Source of the DNA: Clostridia bacterium
Lineage (GTDB): Bacteria > Bacillota > Clostridia > Oscillospirales > Acutalibacteraceae
Length of the DNA stretch: 47,718 nucleotides
Direction of reading: 5' to 3'
Assembly: GCA_017517865.1 (NCBI GenBank)
Contig: JAFWYB010000042.1
Location: 1-47,718 of the forward strand
Below the pieces are notes generated by a model. It did no database searches and was not told where the DNA came from. It saw only the letters and a list, made by a program, of their open reading frames with translations. Position numbers and translations under genes: made by a program. Below, in pieces: positions 7,055-16,422 of the stretch; position 1 is the stretch's first letter; every line of letters starts with the position of its first letter.

Positions 7055-7937
7055 TTTTCGTAATCCGGAACTCTGCGATGAAAAATGGATAAAAGAACGT
7101 ATTTCTCACTTGGTAATTCCTACCTGTGAATACTCCTTCGGCAATATATTTTCATACACTGCCGTTATGGATATTAAAGTAGCTGATTGCTGTGGCTGTC
7201 TTGTCACAAAATGCACACTTGCCGACGGTTTTGTTGAATATTGTTTTCCCGTGGGCGGCGGTGACGTTGAAGGGGCTCTTAGCGAAATTGTTGAGGACGG
7301 TATGAATCTCGGTATCATTTTCGGTATATTCGGTATGAATGAGGATAATGCCGATATGTTAGGCAGACTCTTTCCTGATGTATTTGATATCAGATATGAA
7401 AGATCAATGTGCGATTATTTCTATCTCAGCGATGACCTTATAAATCTTAAAGGCAAAAAATATCAGCCGAAGAGAAATCATATATCTTTTTTTGAAAAGA
7501 ATTTTAGCAGTCTGTATGAAAGTATTAACCGCAGTAACATTCCCGAATGCATTTCTATGGCTGAAAAATGGCTTGAACTCAGTCGGCACGAGGATAAAGA
7601 GCCACTTATAAACGAGCTGAGGATTATTAAAAAAGCCTTTGAACATTATGAACAACTCGGCTTTAAAGGCGGACTTTTGCGTGTTGACGGTCAGGTTGTG
7701 GCTTTTACAATGGGAGAAAAGCTTACGGATGATGTTTTTTGCGTTCATTTTGAAAAAGCATTTACTCATATCAGAGGCGCATACCCTATGATTAACCGTG
7801 AATTTGTTAAAAATGAGTTGTCTTCATTCAAATATATAAACCGTGAAGACGATACCGGAGCGGAAAACTTAAGAAAGGCAAAGCTATCGTATTATCCTGT
7901 ATTTTTAGCAGATAAATATGAAGCAACCTGCAGATAA
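7047..7937 (+). CDS. DUF2156 protein (phosphatidylglycerol lysyltransferase C-domain-like)
   Basis: This 296-residue soluble protein resembles the DUF2156 family, which has the double GNAT fold also found in the catalytic part of MprF and in Fem-type aminoacyl-tRNA transferases. Family-like segments include CEYSFGNIFSY near residue 27, YQPKRNHISFFEKNF around 135, a helix-rich middle, and LGFKGGLLRVDGQVVAFTMGE near 210 followed by KAFTHIRGAYPMINREFVKN. There are no membrane segments, so it is not a full MprF flippase. The substrate is unknown; an aminoacyl-tRNA donor is plausible. It overlaps tmk by eight bases and the downstream GNAT gene by one base. Confidence 0.85.
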   Translation: MIDFRNPELCDEKWIKERISHLVIPTCEYSFGNIFSYTAVMDIKVADCCGCLVTKCTLADGFVEYCFPVGGGDVEGALSEIVEDGMNLGIIFGIFGMNEDNADMLGRLFPDVFDIRYERSMCDYFYLSDDLINLKGKKYQPKRNHISFFEKNFSSLYESINRSNIPECISMAEKWLELSRHEDKEPLINELRIIKKAFEHYEQLGFKGGLLRVDGQVVAFTMGEKLTDDVFCVHFEKAFTHIRGAYPMINREFVKNELSSFKYINREDDTGAENLRKAKLSYYPVFLADKYEATCR

Positions 7938-8677
7938 TGATTATAGGTGTCAACAGAGAATATAAAGAAGATCTTATCAGTCTCTGGCACAATGTCTTCG
8001 GCGATGACAGAGAATATATTGAGTTGCTGTTTCCTGAAAAGGGCAATATTTGTAATATATTTGCGATTTTGGAAAATGATACTGTTTGCTCTGTGCTGTA
8101 TCTTCTTGACTGCACTGTTGATATTGATAATAACGAATTTGAGGGCAAATATCTTTATGCGGCAGCAACCGATAAAAAATACCGTAAAAGGGGATTTATG
8201 GCACTGCTGATAGAGGAAGCTCAGAAATACTGTAAAGATAACGGCTTTGATTTCATATCGCTTGTACCGGCTAATGAACAGCTTTATTCTTATTACGGTA
8301 AATTCGGCTTCGAATCGAAAATGTGCAGATATAAGGAAACCAAGCAGATTACTTTGTGCGATGCAACTGAAATCAGCGGTGAAAAATATTTTGCAGAAAG
8401 AAAAAAGAGGCTCAAAAACACCTTCAATTTCAGCGGTGACAGTGTTGACTATGCTGTTTCGTGCCTTAAATATTCCGGATTAAGGTTTTATAAAAGCAGT
8501 GAGGATATAATTTATCTTTCAGACGGTGATATCAAAGATTCTGAAGAAATTCTGAAAGCGGATGCTTCTTTTCATCCTTCAGATGCCGAAAAATACGGAA
8601 TGATTTATCCTATAAACTGTAAATTAAAAGCTTTGCTAAAAGATAATACTGTATATATGAATATTGCGCTTGATTAA
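7937..8677 (+). CDS. GNAT family N-acetyltransferase
   Basis: A 246-residue acetyltransferase with the acetyl-CoA binding motif in YAAATDKKYRKRGFMALLIEEA (about residues 74-95, containing RKRGFM) and the closing strand LYSYYGKFGFE near 115-125. The N-terminal GNAT domain is followed by about 110 residues of unclear fold, a layout similar to Eis-like GNATs, which carry a sterol-carrier-type C-terminal domain. The substrate cannot be inferred. The start overlaps the stop of the DUF2156 gene (TAATG), so the two are translationally coupled, and two GNAT-fold proteins in a row suggest related or sequential acyl transfers. Confidence 0.85.
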   Translation: MIIGVNREYKEDLISLWHNVFGDDREYIELLFPEKGNICNIFAILENDTVCSVLYLLDCTVDIDNNEFEGKYLYAAATDKKYRKRGFMALLIEEAQKYCKDNGFDFISLVPANEQLYSYYGKFGFESKMCRYKETKQITLCDATEISGEKYFAERKKRLKNTFNFSGDSVDYAVSCLKYSGLRFYKSSEDIIYLSDGDIKDSEEILKADASFHPSDAEKYGMIYPINCKLKALLKDNTVYMNIALD

Positions 8678-8699
8678 GCGGTTACGGAGGTAAAAAATT

Positions 8700-9242
8700 A
8701 TGGTATATTGTTTTCTTGCTGACGGCTTTGAGGAAATTGAAGCTATAGCACCAATTGATATTTTAAGGCGTGCAGATATTTTTGTAACTACAGTCGGAGT
8801 TACCGGCAAAACTGTAGCAGGCAGACACGGAATAGATGTCATTGCAGATGTTGAAGCAGAATGTCTTGACGGCTGTGACAATATCGAGGCTATAATTCTT
8901 CCGGGTGGCTTACCCGGTGCCACAAATCTTGAGGCATCAGATAAGGTGCAGCAGATAATTGACAAAGCAAACAATAACGGTGCACTGATTTGTGCAATAT
9001 GCGCTGCTCCACAGATATTAGGTCATAAGGGACTTCTTGAAGGTAAGTGTGCCATTGCATATCCCGGCTTTGAAAAAGAGCTCAGAGGAGCAAAAATCAG
9101 TGACGAACACGTAGTTACAGACGGTAATTTTATCACAGCCAAGGGCGCAGGCGTCGCACTTGATTTCGGTCTTGCTATCGTTTCCGCTTTAAAAGGTGTG
9201 GAACTCAGTGACAGCATCAGAGAATCAATTCAGATGAAATGA
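8700..9242 (+). CDS. DJ-1/PfpI family protein (DJ-1 subgroup)
   Basis: This 180-residue protein belongs to the DJ-1/ThiJ/YajL group. The start MVYCFLADGFEEIEAIAPIDILRRA is classic, with the conserved glutamate that assists the nucleophile. The nucleophilic cysteine is Cys101 in ICAICAAPQIL, at the expected elbow. The family has been linked to oxidative stress protection and to glyoxalase/deglycase activity, which is debated. A TACGGAGG ribosome binding site lies eight bases before the ATG. The stop overlaps the ATG of the next gene. Confidence 0.92.
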   Translation: MVYCFLADGFEEIEAIAPIDILRRADIFVTTVGVTGKTVAGRHGIDVIADVEAECLDGCDNIEAIILPGGLPGATNLEASDKVQQIIDKANNNGALICAICAAPQILGHKGLLEGKCAIAYPGFEKELRGAKISDEHVVTDGNFITAKGAGVALDFGLAIVSALKGVELSDSIRESIQMK

Positions 9243-9811
9243 TTAAGAAACAGTTAAGACAAAAATACAGAAATATACGTTCATCGGTATCAGATGCTTT
9301 GACTAAAAGCGAATTGATATCCGCCAGACTCACGGAAAGTTATTTATATAAACAGCATAATAAAATTTTTCTTTATTATCCGTCGGGCCGCGAGGTTTCA
9401 ACGGTTAGTATTGCCGAAAAAGCGTTTGCTGACGGAAAGATGGTTGCATTCCCGAAATGTCTTGACAGAAAAGGTACTATGGAGTTCAGATTTATCAACT
9501 CGTTTTCGGACCTGGAGGAAGGAATGTTCGGTATTATGGAGCCGGACAGTGTATGCTGCGGGTATGCTGTTCCCGACAGTGATACCCTGATAGTTGTTCC
9601 TGCTCTTGCTTTTGATATGAACGGCAACAGACTCGGCTACGGTGGCGGCTACTATGACAGATATCTTTCACAATACGACTGTTGCAGTGTCGGGCTTGCA
9701 TACAGTGAATGTATATGTAACCGCTTGCCGACTGAAGAATACGATGTAAAAATCAACTGTCTTATCAGTGATACTAATATATTATATTTCAACACAGTTA
9801 AGGAGGAATAA
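9239..9811 (+). CDS. 5-formyltetrahydrofolate cyclo-ligase
   Basis: This 190-residue enzyme converts 5-formyl-THF to methenyl-THF with ATP, returning a stored folate to the one-carbon pool. The N-terminus is rich in Lys/Arg (KKQLRQKYRNIR), and the C-terminal signature VPALAFDMNGNRLGYGGGYYDRYL holds the glycine-rich phosphate site. Length is typical of the YgfA/MTHFS family. ATG at 9239 overlaps the DJ-1 stop (ATGA). One-carbon folate is also the methyl donor for ThyX, encoded 3.4 kb upstream, though the two may be linked only by shared metabolism. Confidence 0.93.
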   Translation: MIKKQLRQKYRNIRSSVSDALTKSELISARLTESYLYKQHNKIFLYYPSGREVSTVSIAEKAFADGKMVAFPKCLDRKGTMEFRFINSFSDLEEGMFGIMEPDSVCCGYAVPDSDTLIVVPALAFDMNGNRLGYGGGYYDRYLSQYDCCSVGLAYSECICNRLPTEEYDVKINCLISDTNILYFNTVKEE

Positions 9812-9813
9812 TT

Positions 9814-11328
9814 ATGGATGACCGTTTTCACAATGAAAAAATAAATTCAAACGGCGGATTCCCCGACTCCGACTATTCAGTTAAAAATCTATCGTTAGGC
9901 GATTTCAGTGTGAACATTGATTCCGATAACGGAATCAGCGGCAATACACCTGCACCGTCACCTAAAAAGTTTGAGGTACATATACCTGACTATGACGTTG
10001 ATTCTTTGTTTGATGCGTCTGTACCTCAGACAAAAGCGCGCCCTGCTGCTCAGCAGAGAAAAGCCGCTCCCGGTACGCCTGTCAGAAGAACAAGACCTGC
10101 AAACGCTCCCGCTAAAGGTAATTCAAAGGCTGTAAAAAACGGCAGTTCATCTGCTTCAAAGACGAAGCCCGCAAAGAAGCAGATAAGTGCACAGCAGTAT
10201 AAGAAGGCCGCAAGAAGATATGATATTATCAAAAATCTTCTTGTTTCGTGCGTGTGTATTATTTTCATATCGATAATTGTTGCAGCGGTTTCAACGGTTG
10301 CACTCGGATTTATGAACGATATCCTTGTTATCAGTGATGATACTGAATATTCGGCAGTTGTCGAGATACCCGAGGGAGCAACCTACGACGAGGTTTTTGA
10401 TATATTGTGCGATAAAGGCCTTGTCAGACAGCCATTCCTCACAGATTTCTTCTTAAGGTTCAGACACTACGATCAGATTGAGTATACAGATAATGAGACG
10501 GGCGAGTTAAAGACAAAAATTATCGAGTACGAGCCCGGTATGTACTATCTCAATTATTCGGACGGCATTGAAAATATGATAGAAAGCATAATGGTTAAAA
10601 ACAATTATGCAAAGGATACTGTACGACTTACTTTCCCTGAGGGCTGGACAATTGCACAGATTTTTGAAAAAATTGAAAAATATGAGGTATGTACAGCCGA
10701 AAAGCTCTACGCTAACCTCGATATAGTAGGTGAGCAATACAGCTTTATCAAGGAAATTGAAAAGGACGGCAGTCGTTATCTCACCTGCGAGGGTTATCTG
10801 TTTCCCGATACCTACGATTTCTTTATTGATGAGTCGCCAAGCTCAGTGCTTAAAAAGCTTTTCAATAACTTTGAAAGCCGCTGGTCTGACGATTACGACG
10901 AAAGACTTAAAGAACTCGGTATGACAAAGGATGAAATTATCATAATAGCTTCAATAATTCAGCGCGAAGCTAAGGATGGCTCGCAGATGAAGGATATTTC
11001 GTCTGTAATCCATAACAGACTTAATGACAGTTCAACCTATCCGAGACTTGAGATGAATTCTACTTCTGACTATATTCTCAGCCTCAACGCAATGAATATG
11101 TTTTCATCACAGTCATATTTCACTCTTTATTACAACAAATACTACACCTACGATATTATCGGTTATCCTCCCGGTCCTATCTGTAATCCCGGAAAAACAG
11201 CAATAAACGCTGCTCTTTATCCCTCTGACACTGATTATTATTTCTTCTGTCACGATAAATCCGGTAACGTTTATTATGCTACTACCGATGAACAGCATGA
11301 ACTTAACAAATTAGAGGCAAATTTATGA
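9814..11328 (+). CDS. mltG: Endolytic murein transglycosylase MltG
   Basis: MltG cuts nascent glycan strands at the membrane and so sets strand length. The 504-residue protein has a charged, low-complexity cytoplasmic N-terminus of about 140 residues, one membrane segment (about 141-166), a LysM-like stretch (EIPEGATYDEVFDILCDKGLV), then the YceG domain. The catalytic glutamate is Glu385 in IIQREAK, followed by ISSVIHNRL and, near the end, YPPGPICNPGKTAINAALYPSDTDYYFF. The long disordered N-terminus is extended compared with enterobacterial MltG but common in Clostridia. AAGGAGG lies seven bases before the ATG. The 3' end overlaps the U32 gene by four bases, as mltG and U32 genes often neighbour each other in Firmicutes. 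Confidence 0.95.
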   Translation: MDDRFHNEKINSNGGFPDSDYSVKNLSLGDFSVNIDSDNGISGNTPAPSPKKFEVHIPDYDVDSLFDASVPQTKARPAAQQRKAAPGTPVRRTRPANAPAKGNSKAVKNGSSSASKTKPAKKQISAQQYKKAARRYDIIKNLLVSCVCIIFISIIVAAVSTVALGFMNDILVISDDTEYSAVVEIPEGATYDEVFDILCDKGLVRQPFLTDFFLRFRHYDQIEYTDNETGELKTKIIEYEPGMYYLNYSDGIENMIESIMVKNNYAKDTVRLTFPEGWTIAQIFEKIEKYEVCTAEKLYANLDIVGEQYSFIKEIEKDGSRYLTCEGYLFPDTYDFFIDESPSSVLKKLFNNFESRWSDDYDERLKELGMTKDEIIIIASIIQREAKDGSQMKDISSVIHNRLNDSSTYPRLEMNSTSDYILSLNAMNMFSSQSYFTLYYNKYYTYDIIGYPPGPICNPGKTAINAALYPSDTDYYFFCHDKSGNVYYATTDEQHELNKLEANL

Positions 11329-12581
11329 TAAATAATATTAAAAAGCCCGAGCTTCTTGCTCCTGCCGGCGATATGGAAAGGCTTATTGCCGCAGTAAGAT
11401 TCGGTGCTGATGCGGTTTATCTCGGCGGTACTGTATTCGGTATGAGGGCAGGTCCTGCAAATTTCACAGACGAGCAGCTTCACGAGGCGGTTGCTTATGC
11501 TCACAGACACGGCGTTAAGGTTTATCTGACGTGTAACGTTTTGCCCCGAAGCAATGAGCTTGAGCATTTACCGACTTTCCTTATAAACGCAAAAAAAGCA
11601 GGTGTTGATGCTTTTATAATATCAGATCTCGGTGTGCTTGAATATGCAAAAAAATATGCACCCGAGGTTGAAATACACATCTCGACACAAACAGGCATTG
11701 TAAACTACGCCGCCGCAAATGCTTTTTATAATTTGGGCGCAAAGCGTGCCGTTACAGCCCGTGAGCTCAGTATGGAAGAAATCCGTATTCTAAGAAAGAA
11801 TATCCCCGATGATATGGATATTGAGTGCTTTGTTCACGGCGCAATGTGCGTTTCATTTTCAGGAAGATGTCTGATATCTAATTACCTTGTAAACCGAGAT
11901 GCCAACAGGGGAGAATGTGCTCAGCCCTGCCGTTGGAATTACCGTCTGGTAGAAGAAAAAAGACCCGGACAGTATTTCCCTGTCGGTGAGGACGAGGGAG
12001 GTACATACATTCTTAATTCGAAGGATATGTGCATGATAGAGCATATACCTGAAATGATCGATGCTGGAATTACAAGCTTTAAAATTGAAGGTAGAGCAAA
12101 GTCGGCATATTATGTTGCAGTTGTAACAAACGCTTACAGAATTGCCATTGATGAATATTTTGCCAACCCGTCTGCTGATTTCAGACCGTCACAGTGGCTT
12201 GTTGATGAAATGAAAAAAATCAGCTACAGAGATTACTGCACCGGATTTTTCTACGGTGATCCTGCATCTGATGCTCAGATAAGTTACAAGGGTGGTTATA
12301 ACCGTGAATGGGATGTTATGGCTATCGTTGACAAGTGGGAAAACGGTATAGCTTACTGCACCCAGAGAAACAGATTTTTTGAGGGCGACGAGCTTGAAGT
12401 AATGACAAGGGGTATCAAGCCCTTTACAGTAAAAGCTAACGCTCTGAGAGACTCCGAGGGCGCTGTTATTCAAAGTACAAGCCATCCGATGATGAAGTTC
12501 AGCTTTGAGTGCGGCACAATTCTTGAGAAAAACGCTATACTCAGAAAAGAGCGTTCAGAACCCGAAAGGGTTATCATTTAA
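11325..12581 (+). CDS. trhP: U32 family protein, probable tRNA uridine-34 hydroxylation protein
   Basis: This 418-residue protein begins with KPELLAPAGDMERLIAAVRFGADAVYLGG, the standard start of peptidase family U32. Cysteines expected to bind an Fe-S cluster occur in ECFVHGAMCVSFSGRC and GECAQPCRW (about residues 169-207). SFKIEGRAKSAYYVA follows. Despite the peptidase name, the YegQ/YrrO group acts in prephenate-dependent 5-hydroxylation of U34 in tRNA. The mltG neighbour matches the B. subtilis order around yrrN-yrrO, which supports this assignment over the rRNA hydroxylase RlhA. It overlaps the mltG stop by four bases. No separate second U32 subunit is present here. Confidence 0.82.
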   Translation: MINNIKKPELLAPAGDMERLIAAVRFGADAVYLGGTVFGMRAGPANFTDEQLHEAVAYAHRHGVKVYLTCNVLPRSNELEHLPTFLINAKKAGVDAFIISDLGVLEYAKKYAPEVEIHISTQTGIVNYAAANAFYNLGAKRAVTARELSMEEIRILRKNIPDDMDIECFVHGAMCVSFSGRCLISNYLVNRDANRGECAQPCRWNYRLVEEKRPGQYFPVGEDEGGTYILNSKDMCMIEHIPEMIDAGITSFKIEGRAKSAYYVAVVTNAYRIAIDEYFANPSADFRPSQWLVDEMKKISYRDYCTGFFYGDPASDAQISYKGGYNREWDVMAIVDKWENGIAYCTQRNRFFEGDELEVMTRGIKPFTVKANALRDSEGAVIQSTSHPMMKFSFECGTILEKNAILRKERSEPERVII

Positions 12582-12599
12582 CTAAACGGAGGTGTAAAT

Positions 12600-13568
12600 A
12601 TGGCAGCTAAATATACTGTTTCACTTGCTAAAATAATCAAGGAATTGCAGTTTGATGTGCTTTACATGCCTAAAGATCCGTCAGATATACTGATTTCGTC
12701 TCTCGATGTGCACAGACCCGGCCTTGTTCTTGCCGGCTTCGATGACTTTTTTGACAGTGCACGTGTTAACTTTTTGGGTAAGGCTGAGGTTGAGTATATA
12801 AACAGGTTTGAAAGAGCGGAGAGATATGAAAAGGTTGATAAATATTTATCAAAATCTCCTGCATGTATTGTTGTTTCGCGCAACCTTGATTGCCCTGATG
12901 CAGTTTCAGAGCTTGCGGTTAAACACGGTGTTCCTGTTCTTAAGACGACTGAAACAACATCAAGAGCAATGGCTGCAACAATATCATATCTTAATATTGA
13001 GCTTGCTGAAAGAATTACGCGTCACGGTGTTTTTGTCGAGGTATACGGTGAAGGCGTGCTTATACTTGGCGACAGCGGTGTAGGCAAGAGCGAAGCAGCT
13101 GTTGAGCTTATTAAGCGAGGTCACAGACTTATAGCTGACGATGCTGTTGAAATAAAAAAGACAAGCTCCAGAACAATAGTCGGCTCAGCACCGGATAATA
13201 TCAGACACTTTATTGAGCTCAGAGGTATCGGTATTATAAATGCACGCCGTATTTTCGGTATGGGCGCAGTAAAGCTGAACGAAAAAATTGATATGGTTAT
13301 ACAGCTGGAGCCATGGGACAGCGATAAGGTATATGACAGAATGGGCATTGAAAATGAATATACCGAAATTCTCGGTATAAGAGTTCCTTATACCTGTGTA
13401 CCCGTAAAACCGGGTCGTAATCTTGCGGTAATTATTGAAATTGCTGCAATGAATAACAGACAGAAGAAGATGGGCTATAATGCTGCCCGTGAGCTAATGC
13501 ATAATCTCGGTATGGATGATGCAATAACTCCCCGGGAAGATGAAATCAAGCTTTGGGGTAATTTTTAA
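12600..13568 (+). CDS. hprK: HPr kinase/phosphorylase
   Basis: HprK phosphorylates or dephosphorylates Ser46 of HPr, the switch for CcpA-dependent carbon catabolite control in Firmicutes. At 322 residues it is full length. The N-terminal regulatory domain is followed by the P-loop GDSGVGKSE near residue 158 and by the HprK signature HFIELRGIGIINARRIFGMGAV. The region PVKPGRNLAVIIEIAAMN near the C-terminus is also conserved. GGAGGTG lies seven bases before the ATG. Its stop is 13 bases before a glucokinase gene, so sensor and sugar phosphorylation are in one operon. Confidence 0.97.
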   Translation: MAAKYTVSLAKIIKELQFDVLYMPKDPSDILISSLDVHRPGLVLAGFDDFFDSARVNFLGKAEVEYINRFERAERYEKVDKYLSKSPACIVVSRNLDCPDAVSELAVKHGVPVLKTTETTSRAMAATISYLNIELAERITRHGVFVEVYGEGVLILGDSGVGKSEAAVELIKRGHRLIADDAVEIKKTSSRTIVGSAPDNIRHFIELRGIGIINARRIFGMGAVKLNEKIDMVIQLEPWDSDKVYDRMGIENEYTEILGIRVPYTCVPVKPGRNLAVIIEIAAMNNRQKKMGYNAARELMHNLGMDDAITPREDEIKLWGNF

Positions 13569-13581
13569 AGAGGTGAATAAA

Positions 13582-14532
13582 ATGTATAAAATTGGTGTTG
13601 ATTTAGGCGGAACAAATATTGCGGTTGGTGTAATTAACGATCAGTATGAAATTATCGGACTCGGTAAGGCAAAAACAAACGCACCGAGACCTGCGGAAGA
13701 AATCTTTGAAGACATTGTAAAGTGTATTTATGCAGCGGTTAAGGATGCAGGCATATCGGTTTCCGATATTGAATCCGTAGGTATCGGTACACCGGGTTCG
13801 GTAGACAAGGAAAACGGCATTATAATGTATGCAAATAACCTTGGTTTTCTTAACGTTCCTGCGGTTAAGTACATCAATAAGGCTTTTCCTGATGTAAAGG
13901 TTTATATTGAAAACGATGCCAATGCCGCAGCTCTCGGCGAGGCACTTGCAGGCTGCGGTAAGGGTAAAAAAAGCTTTATAGCAATTACACTCGGCACGGG
14001 TGTAGGCAGCGGAATTGTTCTTGACGGCAAGCTTCTTACAGGATGTAACGATGCGGGCGGTGAGCTTGGCCATATGAGTATCAGATTTGACGGTGAGCCC
14101 TGTAACTGCGGACGTGTAGGCTGTTGGGAAAGATATGCGTCAGCAACGGCACTTGTGAATCAGACAAAGGCTGCTATGCTTGAGCATAAGGACAGTAAGA
14201 TGTGGGAACTTTGCGGCGGTAATATTGAAAACGCAGGCGGCAGAACTGCCTTTGACGGTATGCGTGCCGGTGACAAGTACGCTAAGGAGGTCTGTGATAA
14301 TTACATATATTACGTTGCAGTCGGCACTGCTAATGTAATCAATGCCTTCCAGCCGGATATGCTTTGCTTCGGCGGCGGTATCTGTAACGAAGGTGACACA
14401 CTTCTTAAGCCTATTGAAAAACATGTTGCACAGATGAGATATTCAAAAAATCACGAGGTTCAGACTGTGCTTTGCAGAGCTACACTCGGCAACGACGCCG
14501 GTATTATCGGTGCTGCGCTTGTTGAATATTGA
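13582..14532 (+). CDS. glcK: ROK-family glucokinase
   Basis: A 316-residue ROK kinase that phosphorylates glucose with ATP. The N-terminal phosphate-binding motif is GVDLGGTN (5-12), the catalytic Asp112 lies in ENDANAAALGE, and the zinc site is His164 with Cys174, Cys176 and Cys181 (GEPCNCGRVGCWE). These match GlcK rather than a ROK repressor, because there is no N-terminal helix-turn-helix. The frame stays open back to 13540 inside hprK, but ATG 13582 is preferred because AGAGGTG lies seven bases upstream. Glucose-6-phosphate feeds pfkA, found later in this window. Confidence 0.92.
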   Translation: MYKIGVDLGGTNIAVGVINDQYEIIGLGKAKTNAPRPAEEIFEDIVKCIYAAVKDAGISVSDIESVGIGTPGSVDKENGIIMYANNLGFLNVPAVKYINKAFPDVKVYIENDANAAALGEALAGCGKGKKSFIAITLGTGVGSGIVLDGKLLTGCNDAGGELGHMSIRFDGEPCNCGRVGCWERYASATALVNQTKAAMLEHKDSKMWELCGGNIENAGGRTAFDGMRAGDKYAKEVCDNYIYYVAVGTANVINAFQPDMLCFGGGICNEGDTLLKPIEKHVAQMRYSKNHEVQTVLCRATLGNDAGIIGAALVEY

Positions 14533-14548
14533 TTCGGAGGGTTCTCTT

Positions 14549-15451
14549 TTGAATGAGCTTCTAAGGTTACTTGACAGCAGTAACGTAAAATATTTATTGA
14601 ACGAGCCTATGAAAAACCACACCACCTTTAAAACCGGTGGTGCTGCCGAGCTTTTTGTTATACCTAACGGCAATGATGAACTTTCCTCTGTGCTTATTGA
14701 GTGCAGTAATCTCGGACTTGTGCCGTTTATTCTCGGCAACGGCAGCAATCTTCTTATAAGTGATGACGGCATTAAGGGACGACCGGTTATTTTTATAGGC
14801 AAAGGCTTTGATTACATCAAAAAGCTTGATGAAGAAACGCTTGAAATAGGTGCGGGTACCAATCTTACGGCAGCCTGCCGTTTTGCGCTTAATGAAAGCC
14901 TCAGCGGTATGGAATTTGCATTCGGAATTCCGGGCTCCTGCGGCGGTGCCGCCTTTATGAATGCAGGTGCTTACGGCGGAGAGATGAAGGATATACTTAT
15001 ACGCGTTAATCACATTGATATGAACGGAAACATCGGATGCTTCGAGGGCGACGGTCTTGACCTGTCCTACCGCCACAGCGTATATTCCGACGGTGGCTAT
15101 GTTATAACTTCAATTGTCGTTAAGCTGAAAAAGGGCTGTTATGATGAGATTGAAGCAGAAATGAAAGAGCTTATTGGCAGGCGCAAGGATAAGCAGCCGC
15201 TTGAATATCCGAGCGCAGGCAGTGTATTCAAACGCCCCGAGGGCTATTTTGCGGGCTCTCTTATTGAGCAGTGCAACCTTAAGGGTAAAAGAATAGGCGG
15301 AGCTATGGTGAGTGAAAAGCACGCCGGCTTCATTATAAATTATGATAATGCAACAACAAGCGACGTTGTAAATCTGATACATCACTGTCAGAACGTTGTT
15401 AAAGAAAATTTCGGCGTTGAGCTTGAAACAGAGATAAAAATCGTTAGTTGA
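14549..15451 (+). CDS. murB: UDP-N-acetylenolpyruvoylglucosamine reductase
   Basis: MurB reduces UDP-GlcNAc-enolpyruvate to UDP-MurNAc with NADPH and bound FAD, one step before MurC. Motifs: NHTTFKTGGAAELF at the N-terminus, LGNGSNLLISDDGIKG for FAD binding, GIPGSCGGAAFMNAGAYGGEM, YRHSVY, and PSAGSVFKRPEGYFAGSLIEQ with the active-site serine. It is a type IIb-like MurB of 300 residues. A TTG start at 14549 is chosen because CGGAGGG at 14535-14541 is correctly spaced; the frame extends to 14510 inside glcK without a better site. In many Firmicutes murB lies beside rapZ-yvcK-whiA; here it is followed directly by whiA. Confidence 0.95.
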   Translation: MNELLRLLDSSNVKYLLNEPMKNHTTFKTGGAAELFVIPNGNDELSSVLIECSNLGLVPFILGNGSNLLISDDGIKGRPVIFIGKGFDYIKKLDEETLEIGAGTNLTAACRFALNESLSGMEFAFGIPGSCGGAAFMNAGAYGGEMKDILIRVNHIDMNGNIGCFEGDGLDLSYRHSVYSDGGYVITSIVVKLKKGCYDEIEAEMKELIGRRKDKQPLEYPSAGSVFKRPEGYFAGSLIEQCNLKGKRIGGAMVSEKHAGFIINYDNATTSDVVNLIHHCQNVVKENFGVELETEIKIVS

Positions 15452-15469
15452 TTTTCAGGAGGGCAGACA

Positions 15470-16420
15470 ATGTCTTTTTCGTCAAAGATTAAAGATGAAT
15501 TGATTAAAATTGATAATATGCCCGAGTGCTGTGTTCACGCAATGGCTTACGGTATGCTTCTTTTTGGCAGGAGCTTCAGCTCGGGTGCAATTTCTCTGAT
15601 GACAGACAACGGCAATGTTGCGCAGAAATATATGTCTGCAACAGAAAAAGCCAGCGGAATTCTGCCTGAATGCTCAGTTTCCGAAGCCGGAAAGTATACC
15701 CTTGACATCGCGGACGCAGAAGATAGAATGCGTGTCTTATCAAAGTTTTCAATGAGCGGCAGAGAGCGAACGCTTCGAATCGACAGGGGTAATCTTATTA
15801 ACGAAACAGTTAATGAGGAAGAAAGCCTCAGCTGTTGCGACGGTGCATTTTTAAGAGGTGCCTTTCTTTCCTGCGGTACGGCAAGCGACCCTAACAAAAG
15901 CTATCATATTGAGTTTGTTGTTCCCTTCAAAACACTTAGTATGGATTTACTTAAAATGCTTACTGACTACGGACTGAAAGCGAAGCATATGGTCAGAAGA
16001 TATGTAAACGTTATTTACATAAAAGACAGTGAAAGCATAGAGGATTTACTGACGATTATGGGTGCCTGCAACAGCGCTATGGAGATTATGAATATAAAAA
16101 TATATAAGGATATCCGTAATCTGACAAACAGACGCAATAATTTTGAAAACGCTAATTTTTCAAGAACCGTTGATGCTGCATACGATCAGCTGCACGCAAT
16201 TATGTTGCTTGAAGAAAAGGGCATTATACCTTCTCTTGACGGTGATCTCAGACAAATTGCAGAGCTGAGATTGGAGCATCCCGATTCAAGCTTGAGCGAG
16301 CTCGGTGAGCTCTGTGAACCGAAAATGAGCCGCTCGGCGGTAAATTACAGACTTAAAAGACTTATTTCACTTAGTGATGAAATAAGAAACGGCGACAAAA
16401 ACGACTCTACGGAGGCATAA
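15470..16420 (+). CDS. whiA: WhiA family DNA-binding regulator
   Basis: WhiA is a nucleoid-associated DNA-binding protein linked to cell division in Firmicutes and to sporulation in Streptomyces. The 316-residue protein begins with the family start MSFSSKIKDELIKI, has a degenerate LAGLIDADG-type homing-endonuclease fold in its first two thirds (FLRGAFLSCGTASDPNKSYHIEF), and ends in a helix-turn-helix domain, RLEHPDSSLSELGELCEPKMSRSAVNYRLKRL. The nuclease residues are not obviously kept. CAGGAGGG gives a strong ribosome binding site. It overlaps nothing and ends two bases before miaB. Confidence 0.95.
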   Translation: MSFSSKIKDELIKIDNMPECCVHAMAYGMLLFGRSFSSGAISLMTDNGNVAQKYMSATEKASGILPECSVSEAGKYTLDIADAEDRMRVLSKFSMSGRERTLRIDRGNLINETVNEEESLSCCDGAFLRGAFLSCGTASDPNKSYHIEFVVPFKTLSMDLLKMLTDYGLKAKHMVRRYVNVIYIKDSESIEDLLTIMGACNSAMEIMNIKIYKDIRNLTNRRNNFENANFSRTVDAAYDQLHAIMLLEEKGIIPSLDGDLRQIAELRLEHPDSSLSELGELCEPKMSRSAVNYRLKRLISLSDEIRNGDKNDSTEA

Positions 16421-16422
16421 TT

